Source: Pseudomonas viridiflava (GTDB lineage Bacteria; Pseudomonadota; Gammaproteobacteria; Pseudomonadales; Pseudomonadaceae). Taken from it: a stretch of 64,000 nucleotides of DNA. Numbering within the stretch: the first letter of the stretch is position 1; the number at the start of each line of letters is the position of its first letter. Under the pieces are notes generated by a model that made no database searches, had not been told where the DNA came from, and was given only the letters and a program-made list of their open reading frames with translations. The stretch spans positions 1-64,000 of the forward strand of contig NZ_RBTP01000054.1 in the NCBI RefSeq assembly GCF_003702045.1, in the 5' to 3' direction. Made by a program: the position numbers and the translations under genes. This document shows, one piece after another, positions 43,232 to 51,592 of this stretch.

Positions 43232-46200
43232 ATGTTGAAAGCAGCACCTCTGGGCAAGCTCGCCGTGTCCTATGATCAGCAGTCTTTGGGAACGAAGTGG
43301 TTTTCACCCAGCACCGTCGCAGTACGTGAACACCGAGCCCGTGAGCGGGCAGACCGGATCACGGAACAGTTCGTTACCCGCTTCAAGGAAAGGGACTACA
43401 TCCCTGATGGCGGCGATAACGCGTTATTCGCCTTGCTGGTCCAGTTGCCGGACTGGCCTGCGGACTTATCCATCAATGTGGTGGACGAAGATGGCGAGCC
43501 GCTCGCCATTTACCTCAAGGGCCGAGATGGGCGCGTGGTCCGGCACACAATTCTGTTGGCTCAGAGCGGCGATGACAGCTATGTCGCCCCGGGAAACGTT
43601 TCCGTGTCCGACGAGGAGTCACTGCTGCAACTGGTGCTCAGCCAGCTCCCTGCCGGTTCGACCCTTGCGACGGGCGGCGATTTTCCAGGCAGCGCCAGCA
43701 TGGCGGGGCGGATCGTGACCCTGCGTGAGCAGGTCGCCGGACTCGCGCTGACGCAGCGCCCCTTGCTGTTCGATGCCTTGTTGGCAGATTGCTACGCCAC
43801 CAAAGATCAGTCTCCCGCCAGTCTGCCCAATCCCTTCCTGCCATTTTGGTCGCGCTCGCAAGCGCAACTCACCCCGCTCTTGAGCATGTTGCATGTACTA
43901 AGCCCTGAAGTGCCGCTTGGACGCCTTGAGGAACTGCTGGAGCGTCTACCCGTGTCGACAGAGGAGGAAGCTGTCTTTTTGGAAAGCGGCCTTCTGCCGG
44001 ATCCTTTCGTCGAAGCCATGAGTATTTCGCTGGGCGAGTGGAGTTGCAGTGTTGCTATCGATGGCGTGTTACGTACCCGAATCTACAATCCTCATGCCGA
44101 TCTGCTGGCGCGTGAGTGTGCCCGTCAGATGCTGGCCAACAGGCTGGGGCGCGAACTGGTGATCCTCGAAGCTGGCATGGACAAGCATGTACCAACCGGG
44201 CCTGACGATTCACGTGTCGTGTTGCTGCATGATGACGCTGGTAATTACCGTGCCCTGCACCCTGTCAGCGGGGAGATTACTGAGTTCAAAAAGGGCACCG
44301 ACAGTTTCTATATGGCGATCAGTTCGCTGTTACAGCCCCATGAGCGCTCGCTCATGGGTATGCAGTTCGAGCATGACGTGGAAGGGTTTCGTCACACCCT
44401 GACCTTACGCGCCATTGAGGAAAATGGGGGCTGGTTCGACCCGCAGAAACCGACCGAGATCGACAGCGGTTTCTTACCGGAATGGTTCAAGGACGCCTCA
44501 ACGCACGACCGGCTCAGTTGGAAGACCGCAGTGCAGGATTACAGCCAGGCACTGCTTGAGGCGCAGGCGCCTGACCTCCTTGATCCGCAGTTGTATGGCT
44601 CACGCGAACAGCTTCGTAAATATGCCCGCGAAAAGCTTGAAGAGCGCATTGCGCTTGATCACGGCATTGCGGTGAACGCTGATGAGATCGTGGTTGAAAC
44701 CATCCACAGTGAGATGAATGCAGGCGGGTTTTTTGACACCGATTATGTGTACGTCGGCCCTTCGGAAGTAGAAACGCATTACACCGCACAGCGCCGAAGT
44801 CTTACGGATTTGTGCCTGGAAAACATTACGGTCACCAACATCAATTTTCTGCTGACCAGTCGGGCATTCGACAGCGATGACCGACTGATCGGTTTTCTCA
44901 ATGCCGGGTATCTGTTCAGGCTGGTTCGTGACTTGGATATCGGCGAAGACTATCCAAGGTTTCTCCGTTTCAACTTGTCGACCTCGCCGTCGGGGCAATG
45001 GCACCGGGAGCGCTATGCGCGTGTCATGCAGGCCCAGATGCGGCTGGATGCGATCGAAGCGCGGATGGCCGGTGATTTTGTGAACGGCGGCGGATTGCCC
45101 TCGGAACGGGCGCACAGAAGTTACAAATGGGTCACGGCCGTTCTGAACAATCCGTTAAATGATCACCGTCGTGAACGTGTGGAAGGGCATCCTGTTGAAG
45201 TGCATCGGCTCCAAATCAATGGCGCTGCCTTGAGAGGAATACTGGTGATCGGGACAGCGTCGCGCGCAAGCGTGGCGTCGCTCGTACTTTTTACGCCACA
45301 GGCCCCCGACGGCAAGTGCTTTCGCGAGCTGAGCAATCCTGATGATCTGCTGCGTCAGGTTCTGCATGAGCCAGTATTACTCGATTACCTGGTGAGCAGG
45401 GCTGCGCTGTCCTCCCGGTCGGATATTCGGCATGCATTGACGGCTGCCAGACACAGCCTATACATGGATCTGGTGCCTTGCGTCGGCAATTTTCTGGAAG
45501 CGGTCTATGACGCCGAAGTGGAATGGGTCGTTGAGGCTGTCGATGAACAAACCACCAGCACTTGGGAGAGCAACTGGGAAAGTGTGTGGGAAATCACCCG
45601 CACCGTAGGTGAGTTCGCGCTCACATTCGCTCCGTTCAAGGTAAGGCTGCCCATCGCTGCAATCCGCAGTTTTCATGCGATATGGCAAGGCATCGAGAAG
45701 GCCGCCGACAATGACACAAATGCTTCGCTGTATTTCGTTCAGGCAGCGCTGTTGCTGGCCGACGGGTTGACGCTGCCTAAGGGTCGACGTGTGAAACCTG
45801 CCAGCGCCACGTCTTCCGGTTTTCCTGTTCTTGATCCCAGCCAAGCCTTGTTGAAAACACCCGCAGGGCTGACGTTGCGCGGCGACGGTATTTACAAAGG
45901 TGTGTACGAAAAAATTCAGGAAGGCGCGGCAGCCCGCTACTACACCGTCCAGGCAGGCAAAGCCTACGCGGTGCGGTATGACAGTAGTTTTTCAACATGG
46001 AGGGTGATTGACGCAAGGCGGCCTGACGCTTATTACCAGATGCCGATCCGCCTCAATGAGCAGGGTAGTTGGACTTATGCCCCGGTAGGCTTGCGTGGCG
46101 GGAAAAAAACATCCAAAGCCAAGCCTTCCGACGGTTCCGGCGATAAAGGCGGCTCAAGCGCTGGCGGCGCAAAAAAGCTGTTTCAGTTGGATCTCGACAA

Positions 46201-46450
46201 CTTTTTTGAAGGCAGCGCTTTCAGGAAAGCCCAGAAAAACATTGAGGGCGATCTGACGGTTGCCGTAAAAAAAGCCGTTGAGCGCTATAGGGTGGAAGGA
46301 AAGGGCAACCTTCATCCCTCCAAGCATGGACTTTACTCGCTGGATCTTCCCGGGGTCGGGCGCAGTACGGGGCGCGGTGCATGGCGCCTGATGTTCGAGC
46401 CACCCAAAAACGGCGTCATGAAAGCCTATGGTGTGATGGACCCGCACTGA
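43232..46450 (+). CDS. Dermonecrotic toxin-like (DUF6543-type) protein with C-terminal RelE/ParE-like module
   Basis: 1072-residue protein. The middle (about residues 420-650) has the pattern of Pseudomonas dermonecrotic-toxin/DUF6543 proteins: a LPEWFKDASTHDRLSWKTAV-type segment, REQLRKYAREKLEERIALDH, RRSLTDLCLENITVTN and YLFRLVRDLDIGEDYPRFL. A hydrophobic helical stretch lies near 790-860 (EFALTFAPFKVRLPIAAIRSF). A Gly/Ser/Lys linker (956-982) leads to a separate 90-residue C-terminal domain that reads like a RelE/ParE fold. No signal peptide or PAAR motif is seen, so the secretion route is unknown. Start ATG 43232 follows AAGGAAA (43220-43226). The gene sits between gltD and hemE, which are neighbours in P. 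aeruginosa PAO1 as I recall it, suggesting gain by transfer. The toxin function is inferred. Confidence 0.75.
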   Translation: MLKAAPLGKLAVSYDQQSLGTKWFSPSTVAVREHRARERADRITEQFVTRFKERDYIPDGGDNALFALLVQLPDWPADLSINVVDEDGEPLAIYLKGRDGRVVRHTILLAQSGDDSYVAPGNVSVSDEESLLQLVLSQLPAGSTLATGGDFPGSASMAGRIVTLREQVAGLALTQRPLLFDALLADCYATKDQSPASLPNPFLPFWSRSQAQLTPLLSMLHVLSPEVPLGRLEELLERLPVSTEEEAVFLESGLLPDPFVEAMSISLGEWSCSVAIDGVLRTRIYNPHADLLARECARQMLANRLGRELVILEAGMDKHVPTGPDDSRVVLLHDDAGNYRALHPVSGEITEFKKGTDSFYMAISSLLQPHERSLMGMQFEHDVEGFRHTLTLRAIEENGGWFDPQKPTEIDSGFLPEWFKDASTHDRLSWKTAVQDYSQALLEAQAPDLLDPQLYGSREQLRKYAREKLEERIALDHGIAVNADEIVVETIHSEMNAGGFFDTDYVYVGPSEVETHYTAQRRSLTDLCLENITVTNINFLLTSRAFDSDDRLIGFLNAGYLFRLVRDLDIGEDYPRFLRFNLSTSPSGQWHRERYARVMQAQMRLDAIEARMAGDFVNGGGLPSERAHRSYKWVTAVLNNPLNDHRRERVEGHPVEVHRLQINGAALRGILVIGTASRASVASLVLFTPQAPDGKCFRELSNPDDLLRQVLHEPVLLDYLVSRAALSSRSDIRHALTAARHSLYMDLVPCVGNFLEAVYDAEVEWVVEAVDEQTTSTWESNWESVWEITRTVGEFALTFAPFKVRLPIAAIRSFHAIWQGIEKAADNDTNASLYFVQAALLLADGLTLPKGRRVKPASATSSGFPVLDPSQALLKTPAGLTLRGDGIYKGVYEKIQEGAAARYYTVQAGKAYAVRYDSSFSTWRVIDARRPDAYYQMPIRLNEQGSWTYAPVGLRGGKKTSKAKPSDGSGDKGGSSAGGAKKLFQLDLDNFFEGSAFRKAQKNIEGDLTVAVKKAVERYRVEGKGNLHPSKHGLYSLDLPGVGRSTGRGAWRLMFEPPKNGVMKAYGVMDPH
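46178..46447 (+). other. C-terminal RelE/ParE-like toxin module of the large protein (residues 983-1072)
   Basis: The 90-residue tail has two helices (SAFRKAQKNIEGDLTVAVKK, AVERYRVEG) followed by strands with HPSKHGLYSLDLPG, GRGAWRLMFEP and MKAYGVMDPH. This order, the KHGLY and WRLMF strand pattern and the terminal His recall RelE/ParE/HigB toxins. Basic and His residues could be catalytic. The domain call is by eye only. Confidence 0.5.
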
Positions 46451-46542
46451 CGGGCCTATGCCTCACCTAAACAGCGCTTCTGGCAAGGCGATGGCAGCAC
46501 GTGTGTAACGCTGCATTACCGCTACAAATCGAGACGATAGAT

Positions 46543-46570
46543 AAAAGGCACGGCTCTTGCCGTGCCTTTT
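46543..46570. terminator. Bidirectional terminator between the toxin gene and hemE
   Basis: AAAAGGCACGGC and GCCGTGCCTTTT form a perfect 12-bp stem with loop TCTT. A/T tracts on both sides allow termination in both directions. It isolates the toxin gene from hemE. Confidence 0.9.
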
Positions 46571-46617
46571 GCGTCGCGCTCTGAGAAAATGCCCGCACTT
46601 TTATAGCGGATGCCCAC

Positions 46618-47685
46618 ATGACTGCCCTGAAGAACGACCGTTTCCTGCGCGCCTTGCTCAAGCAGCCCGTGGACGTGACCCCTGTCTGGATGATGCGTCA
46701 GGCAGGCCGCTACTTGCCGGAATACCGCGCCAGCCGCGCCAGTGCCGGTGATTTTATGAGCCTGTGCAAGAACCCGCAGTTCGCCTGTGAAGTCACGCTG
46801 CAGCCATTGGATCGCTACCCGCTGGACGCTGCGATTCTGTTCTCCGACATTCTCACCATTCCCGATGCAATGGGCTTGGGCCTGTACTTTGAAACCGGCG
46901 AAGGTCCGCGCTTCAAGAAAACCGTCAGCACCCTGGCCGACATTGAGGCGTTACCGATCCCTGATGCGCAAAAGGATCTGGGCTATGTGATGGATGCTGT
47001 CAGCACCATCCGCCGCGAACTCAATGGCCGTGTTCCGCTGATCGGCTTCGCCGGCAGCCCTTGGACACTTGCGACCTACATGGTCGAGGGCGGCTCGTCG
47101 AAGGATTTCCGCAAATCCAAGGCGATGCTTTACGACAACCCGCAGGCCATGCACCTGTTGCTGGACAAGCTGGCACAGTCGGTGACCAGCTACCTCAATG
47201 GCCAGATCCTGGCGGGCGCGCAAGCGGTACAGATTTTCGACAGCTGGGGCGGAAGCCTGTCGTCGGCGGCTTATCAGGAATTCTCTCTGGCTTACATGCG
47301 TAAAATCGTCAACGGTCTGATCCGTGAGCACGATGGGCGCAAGGTTCCGGTGATTCTGTTCACCAAAGGCGGCGGGCTGTGGCTGGAAAGCATTGCCGAT
47401 GCCGGAGCGGACACACTGGGCCTGGACTGGACGTGCGACATCGGCGAAGCGCGTCGCCGTGTCGGCAGCAAGGTTTCATTGCAAGGCAACATGGACCCGA
47501 CCGTACTCTACGCACGTCCAGAAGCCATTCGCCAGGAAGTCGCCCGCATCCTCGCCAGCTACGGTAGCGGCACGGGCCACGTGTTCAACCTGGGGCACGG
47601 CATCACCCCGGAAGTCGATCCGGCCAACGCGGGTGCGTTTATTGAAGCGGTACATGAGTTGTCGGCGCAGTATCACCAGAACTGA
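46618..47685 (+). CDS. hemE: Uroporphyrinogen decarboxylase
   Basis: 355-residue haem biosynthesis enzyme converting uroporphyrinogen III to coproporphyrinogen III. Signatures are PVWMMRQAGRYLPEYR (near residue 25), the catalytic-Asp region ILFSDILTIPDAMGLGL, GFAGSPWTLATYMVEGG and FNLGHGITPEVDP. It stands alone between terminators, 47 bases after the upstream one. Confidence 0.98.
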   Translation: MTALKNDRFLRALLKQPVDVTPVWMMRQAGRYLPEYRASRASAGDFMSLCKNPQFACEVTLQPLDRYPLDAAILFSDILTIPDAMGLGLYFETGEGPRFKKTVSTLADIEALPIPDAQKDLGYVMDAVSTIRRELNGRVPLIGFAGSPWTLATYMVEGGSSKDFRKSKAMLYDNPQAMHLLLDKLAQSVTSYLNGQILAGAQAVQIFDSWGGSLSSAAYQEFSLAYMRKIVNGLIREHDGRKVPVILFTKGGGLWLESIADAGADTLGLDWTCDIGEARRRVGSKVSLQGNMDPTVLYARPEAIRQEVARILASYGSGTGHVFNLGHGITPEVDPANAGAFIEAVHELSAQYHQN

Positions 47686-47704
47686 GTAATCGCCCTTTGA
47701 CCGT

Positions 47705-47720
47705 GCCCACTTGAGTGGGC
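47705..47720. terminator. Small hairpin between convergent hemE and MFS genes
   Basis: GCCCAC TTGA GTGGGC, 20 bases after hemE. The stem is only 6 bp and there is no U-tract. Confidence 0.35.
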
Positions 47721-47734
47721 GCGGCCATCGTCAG

Positions 47735-49003
47735 TCAGCCTCTTCCCGCCAGCGGTTGCAGCCTGGCCAGCCGCCACGCCACACCCAGCGCCATTACCAG
47801 CAATACGGCAATGAACAGCCCGATGCCGTTCCAGCCTGCGTAATGCCAGAAAACGCCACCCCCGGTTCCCGCCACGCTTGAGCCTGCGTAGTAGCAGAAC
47901 AGGTACAGCGATGTCGCCTGGCCCCGGGCGACGGTTGCCCTGCGGCCTACCCAACTGCTGGCTACCGAATGAGCGCCGAAGAAGCCGAAGGTGAACATCA
48001 ATACGCCCGCCACAACGACAGGCAGCGCGGTGAACAGGGTCAGGCTCAGGCCCAATAACATCAGAACGATGACCGCCCACAACACGCGGCGACGTCCCAG
48101 ACGATCCGCCAGTGCGCCAACCTTTGCCGAGCTGTAAATGCCCGAGAGGTAGACCACCGAAAAGACGCCGACCACTGCCTGGCTCAAGTTGTACGGTTCG
48201 CTCAACAACCGATAGGCGATGTAATTGAACAGGGTGACAAACGCGCCCATCAGCAGGAACCCGGTCAGAAACAGCAGCGGCAGGCCCTTATCGCGAAACT
48301 GCACCACGAAACCGTCCAGCAAGCTGCGTGGGTGCAAGGAGCGAGCGCGGAAGTTGCGCGATTGCGGCAGGATTCGCCAGAACACCGCTGCCGCGATCAA
48401 AGCGAGGCCCCCGACTGCCAGCATCGCCGCGTGCCAACTGACGTAATCGATCATGACACCGACGATCAGCCGACCGCTCATGCCCCCGACCGCGCTACCC
48501 CCGATATAAAGCCCCATCGCCAACCCCAGGTGGGTGGGGTGGATCTCTTCGCTGAGGTAGGTCATGGCCACGGCAGCAAGGCCGCTCAACGACAGGCCGA
48601 CCAGTGCCCGTGTGACCAGTACGCCTTCCCAACTTGGCATCAATGCGCTGGCGATGGTGAATAGCGAGGCGCAGAACAACGCCATGACCATTACCGATTT
48701 TCGCCCCAGCCGGTCAGAAATCGGGCCGGTGATCAGTAGGCCGATGGCGAGCATTGCCGTGGCCACCGACAGGATCAGGCTGCTCTGGGCCGCCGTGATC
48801 GAGAACTCCTGAGAGAGCATCGGCATCATCGGTTGCACGCAATACAGCAATGTAAACGTTGAAAAGCCGCCAGCGAACAGCGCCAGCGCCGTGCGTTTGA
48901 ACAGCGGTGTATTTTTCTCGATGTAAGTGTCACCCAGCGGGACGGATGCCCCGGCGGGTGAGGTGTCTGGATGAAGGGAAGAGGGAGCGACGGCAGGGTT
49001 CAC
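47735..49003 (-). CDS. MFS transporter (YnfM-like efflux family)
   Basis: 422-residue major facilitator superfamily protein with about 12 hydrophobic helices. The first-loop MFS signature GPISDRLGRKSVMV and the GALADRLGRRRVLW repeat in the second half are present. It resembles YnfM/Bcr-type exporters. The substrate is unknown. The N-terminus has about 35 polar residues before the first helix. It is divergent from a LysR regulator, which probably controls it. Confidence 0.9.
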   Translation of the reverse strand: MNPAVAPSSLHPDTSPAGASVPLGDTYIEKNTPLFKRTALALFAGGFSTFTLLYCVQPMMPMLSQEFSITAAQSSLILSVATAMLAIGLLITGPISDRLGRKSVMVMALFCASLFTIASALMPSWEGVLVTRALVGLSLSGLAAVAMTYLSEEIHPTHLGLAMGLYIGGSAVGGMSGRLIVGVMIDYVSWHAAMLAVGGLALIAAAVFWRILPQSRNFRARSLHPRSLLDGFVVQFRDKGLPLLFLTGFLLMGAFVTLFNYIAYRLLSEPYNLSQAVVGVFSVVYLSGIYSSAKVGALADRLGRRRVLWAVIVLMLLGLSLTLFTALPVVVAGVLMFTFGFFGAHSVASSWVGRRATVARGQATSLYLFCYYAGSSVAGTGGGVFWHYAGWNGIGLFIAVLLVMALGVAWRLARLQPLAGRG

Positions 49004-49068
49004 GGTAAACCTCGGAGCACGGTCAGGCAGGCAGTGAAAAAATCATATAGCTGGCTAATGATTCAATC

Positions 49069-49078
49069 CAATATATTG
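49069..49078. promoter_or_regulatory. Candidate LysR operator in the MFS/LysR divergent region
   Basis: CAATATATTG is a perfect 10-bp palindrome centred in the 116-base gap between the divergent genes. LysR regulators bind T-N11-A dyads in such gaps. AT-rich palindromes also occur by chance. Confidence 0.35.
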
Positions 49079-49119
49079 TTCGACTCGTTTGATAGGTAAA
49101 ACGACTTGATAGGGCTTTT

Positions 49120-50004
49120 ATGGAACTGCGCCACCTGCGTTACTTCATTGCTGTCGCAGAAGAACTGCATTTCGGTCGAGCGGCTATGGCTCTGGGTATT
49201 TCTCAACCCCCTTTGAGCCAGCAGATTCAGGCGCTTGAGCAGGAACTGGGCACGCGTCTGTTCGACCGCACAAACCGGCGTGTCGAACTGAGTGATTCGG
49301 GGCGTTTGTTTCTTGAAGAGGCGCGTCTTGTACTGGCACAAGTCGACAAGGCCGCAGACGTGGCACGGCGTGCGCAACGGGGTGAGTTGGGTGAGCTGAA
49401 AATCGGCTTTACGTCGTCTGCACCGCTGACATCGAACATCCCGGAGGCGATTTTCGCCTTTCGCCAGGCTTACCCGAATGTGCATCTGGACCTGGCGGAA
49501 ATGACCAGTCAGCAGGTGGCGCAAGGTCTTGAGGACAAAAGCATCCAGGTCGGCATCATGCGGCCGCTGGAATTACCCGACTCACTGGTGGTGTTCGAAC
49601 TCTTGAACGAGCCGCTGGTGGCGATCATGCGTGCCGATCATCCCTTGGCAGCAGGGAGTGAGGAAGGCATTCAGATGGCGGCGTTGGCGGCCGAGCCATT
49701 CGTGTTCTTTCCCCGCACTTACGGCAGTGGTATCTACGGTCAAGTCTTGAGTCTGGCCCGTGCGGCAGGGTTCAACCCGCTCATCACCCAGGAAGCAGGG
49801 GAGCCGATGACCATTATTGGCCTGGTCGCCGCAGGGCTCGGCGTAACGGTACTGCCTGCGCCGTATCGCAGAATGCGTATCGATGGGGTTGTTTACCGCA
49901 ACCTGCTGGATGCGGGTGCTACCAGCCCTGTCTGGCTGGTGACGCGAAAGGATGAGCAGTCGGCGATGGCCAAGGCGTTTTTTGAGCTGGCAACCAAAGG
50001 GTAG
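49120..50004 (+). CDS. LysR-family transcriptional regulator
   Basis: 294-residue regulator. The N-terminal winged helix-turn-helix reads MELRHLRYFIAVAEELHFGR, ISQPPLSQQIQALEQELG (recognition helix about residues 28-46). The effector domain starts near residue 90 (GELKIGFTSSAP). The sequence is close to the BenM/CatM/YnfL group. Divergent from the MFS gene, so that gene is the most likely target. The inducer is unknown. Confidence 0.92.
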   Translation: MELRHLRYFIAVAEELHFGRAAMALGISQPPLSQQIQALEQELGTRLFDRTNRRVELSDSGRLFLEEARLVLAQVDKAADVARRAQRGELGELKIGFTSSAPLTSNIPEAIFAFRQAYPNVHLDLAEMTSQQVAQGLEDKSIQVGIMRPLELPDSLVVFELLNEPLVAIMRADHPLAAGSEEGIQMAALAAEPFVFFPRTYGSGIYGQVLSLARAAGFNPLITQEAGEPMTIIGLVAAGLGVTVLPAPYRRMRIDGVVYRNLLDAGATSPVWLVTRKDEQSAMAKAFFELATKG

Positions 50005-50165
50005 CGGCGGGCCAGGCCTGTTTTCGCAAGGTAGGCTCGGGTCTGGCAGATAGAGGCCGTTTTTGCGGTAAGCTCGCCGTTGTCATGTGCATCGCCTAGA
50101 CTCGACCGCTTGCAAGGCCTTATCGGTCAGTCCTGTCATTTCCAATCTTTCAAGGAATTCAAAGC

Positions 50166-50939
50166 ATGCGTCGCGTCGTATTCAATCAGAAGGGTGGTGT
50201 CGGCAAATCGAGCATTGCCTGCAATCTGGCTGCTGTCAGCGCTAACGAAGGCTATCGGACCCTGTTGATCGACCTTGATGCTCAGGCGAACTCTACCCAG
50301 TACCTCACCGGTCTCACCGGCAATGACATCCCGATGGGGATCGCAGAGTTCTTCAAGCAGACGCTGTCCTCGGCACCCTTCGGCAAGAAGAATCATGTCG
50401 ACATCTACGAAACACCTTTCGACAATCTGCATGTGGTGACCGCCACGGCAGAGCTTGCCGACCTGCAGCCAAAGCTTGAGGCCAAGCACAAGATCAACAA
50501 GCTTCGCAAATTGCTCGATGAGCTGAGCGAGGACTATGAGCGTATCTACCTGGATACACCGCCTGCGCTCAATTTCTATGCGGTTTCTGCGCTGATCGCC
50601 TCCGATCGCGTATTGATCCCGTTTGACTGCGACAGCTTCTCCCGGCAGGCGCTCTACGGGCTGTTGCGGGAGATTGACGAGCTGAAAGAGGATCACAACG
50701 AAGCGCTGCAGGTAGAAGGGATTATCGTCAATCAGTTCCAGCCGCGTGCCAGTCTGCCTCAACAGATACTGGACGAACTCATTGCCGAGGGTCTGCCGGT
50801 ACTGCCTGTCTACCTCAACGCTTCGGTGAAAATGCGTGAATCACACCAGGCTAACCTGCCGTTGGTTCACCTTGATCCACGCCACAAACTGACTCAGCAG
50901 TTCGTGGACTTGCATCATTTGCTGGAAACCAACGCCTGA
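50166..50939 (+). CDS. ParA family ATPase, orphan
   Basis: 257-residue MinD/ParA-like P-loop ATPase. The deviant Walker A is FNQKGGVGKSSIACN (near residue 10), followed by LLIDLDAQANSTQYLTGL, YLDTPPALNFYAVSAL and IVNQFQPRASLPQQIL. No parB-like partner gene lies next to it, so plasmid-type partition is unlikely; it may position a protein complex. It lies downstream of the LysR gene on the same strand with a 161-base gap. Confidence 0.9.
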   Translation: MRRVVFNQKGGVGKSSIACNLAAVSANEGYRTLLIDLDAQANSTQYLTGLTGNDIPMGIAEFFKQTLSSAPFGKKNHVDIYETPFDNLHVVTATAELADLQPKLEAKHKINKLRKLLDELSEDYERIYLDTPPALNFYAVSALIASDRVLIPFDCDSFSRQALYGLLREIDELKEDHNEALQVEGIIVNQFQPRASLPQQILDELIAEGLPVLPVYLNASVKMRESHQANLPLVHLDPRHKLTQQFVDLHHLLETNA

Positions 50940-50956
50940 ACGTGATGCGCCTGTTG

Positions 50957-51352
50957 TCACGCACTCGGCTGGATTTCAGGCAACTGATAAGTGCCGCTCT
51001 GAAGTGAGTGCGTCAGGCCCTCGGCACGCAGGCGAGCCTTCATGCCCAACTCGTCAGGGAGATTGATGGCGGCGTCCATGTCGGCCTGGAATTTTTTCTG
51101 CGAGGCGATCAATCGGTTGCTGCCGGGCGCACAACCGCATTCAACTGCGTGTCCGTGGGTGGCAACGGCCACCAGCTCATCGATGTAGGTTGGGTTCCCC
51201 TGGGCGATGAAACCCACACTGTCGCATGCCGGGCACCAGACGGGATCGCCCATGCGAGCCACGCGTACCATGTCGATGTACACGCTCGACGATGTATTCA
51301 ATACAACGCCGTCGCTCGTGGTCGGATCACCTTCCCTGACTAAAAATGGCAT
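50957..51352 (-). CDS. PAAR domain-containing protein
   Basis: 131-residue protein resembling PAAR-repeat spike tips, which cap VgrG in type VI secretion systems. The N-terminal part has GDPTTSDGVVLNTSSSVYID and RMGDPVWCPACDSVGFIAQGNP. His and Cys residues (THGHAVECGCAPGS) could bind the zinc at the tip. The 45-residue tail is helical and ends QLPEIQPSA. No VgrG, chaperone or T6SS genes are nearby. ATG 51352 is taken as start; 51397 is the far alternative. Convergent with parA. Confidence 0.75.
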   Translation of the reverse strand: MPFLVREGDPTTSDGVVLNTSSSVYIDMVRVARMGDPVWCPACDSVGFIAQGNPTYIDELVAVATHGHAVECGCAPGSNRLIASQKKFQADMDAAINLPDELGMKARLRAEGLTHSLQSGTYQLPEIQPSA

Positions 51353-51486
51353 GTGCTGACTCCTTTGGATTGTGGGGAGCCCAGATGCTAGGTGCAAAAA
51401 TCATCCGTTGGGGGGCTGAAAAGCGGTTAAAGACCGTTCCTACAAGAAAGTCATCCATGCGTTGGGAAATGTAGGGACAGGATTAT

Positions 51487-51500
51487 TAACGCGAACGTTA
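51487..51500. promoter_or_regulatory. Candidate operator upstream of mdcA
   Basis: TAACG CGAA CGTTA is a perfect inverted repeat with 5-bp arms, about 93 bases before the mdcA ATG. It could be bound by the LysR-type regulator MdcR. Binding is not shown by sequence alone. Confidence 0.35.
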
Positions 51501-51592
51501 CTCCAGGCGTAATGATCATGCGGTCTGCTTGATTGATGCGTTGCCTCGATCACTCCTAAGGTGACCCACGACAGCGAATTCGTGGAGCGATC

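Noticed and set aside
46457..46507. 16-codon open frame after the toxin-like gene, considered as immunity peptide
   Set aside because: No ribosome site and no hydrophobic or acidic character expected of an immunity or antitoxin peptide.
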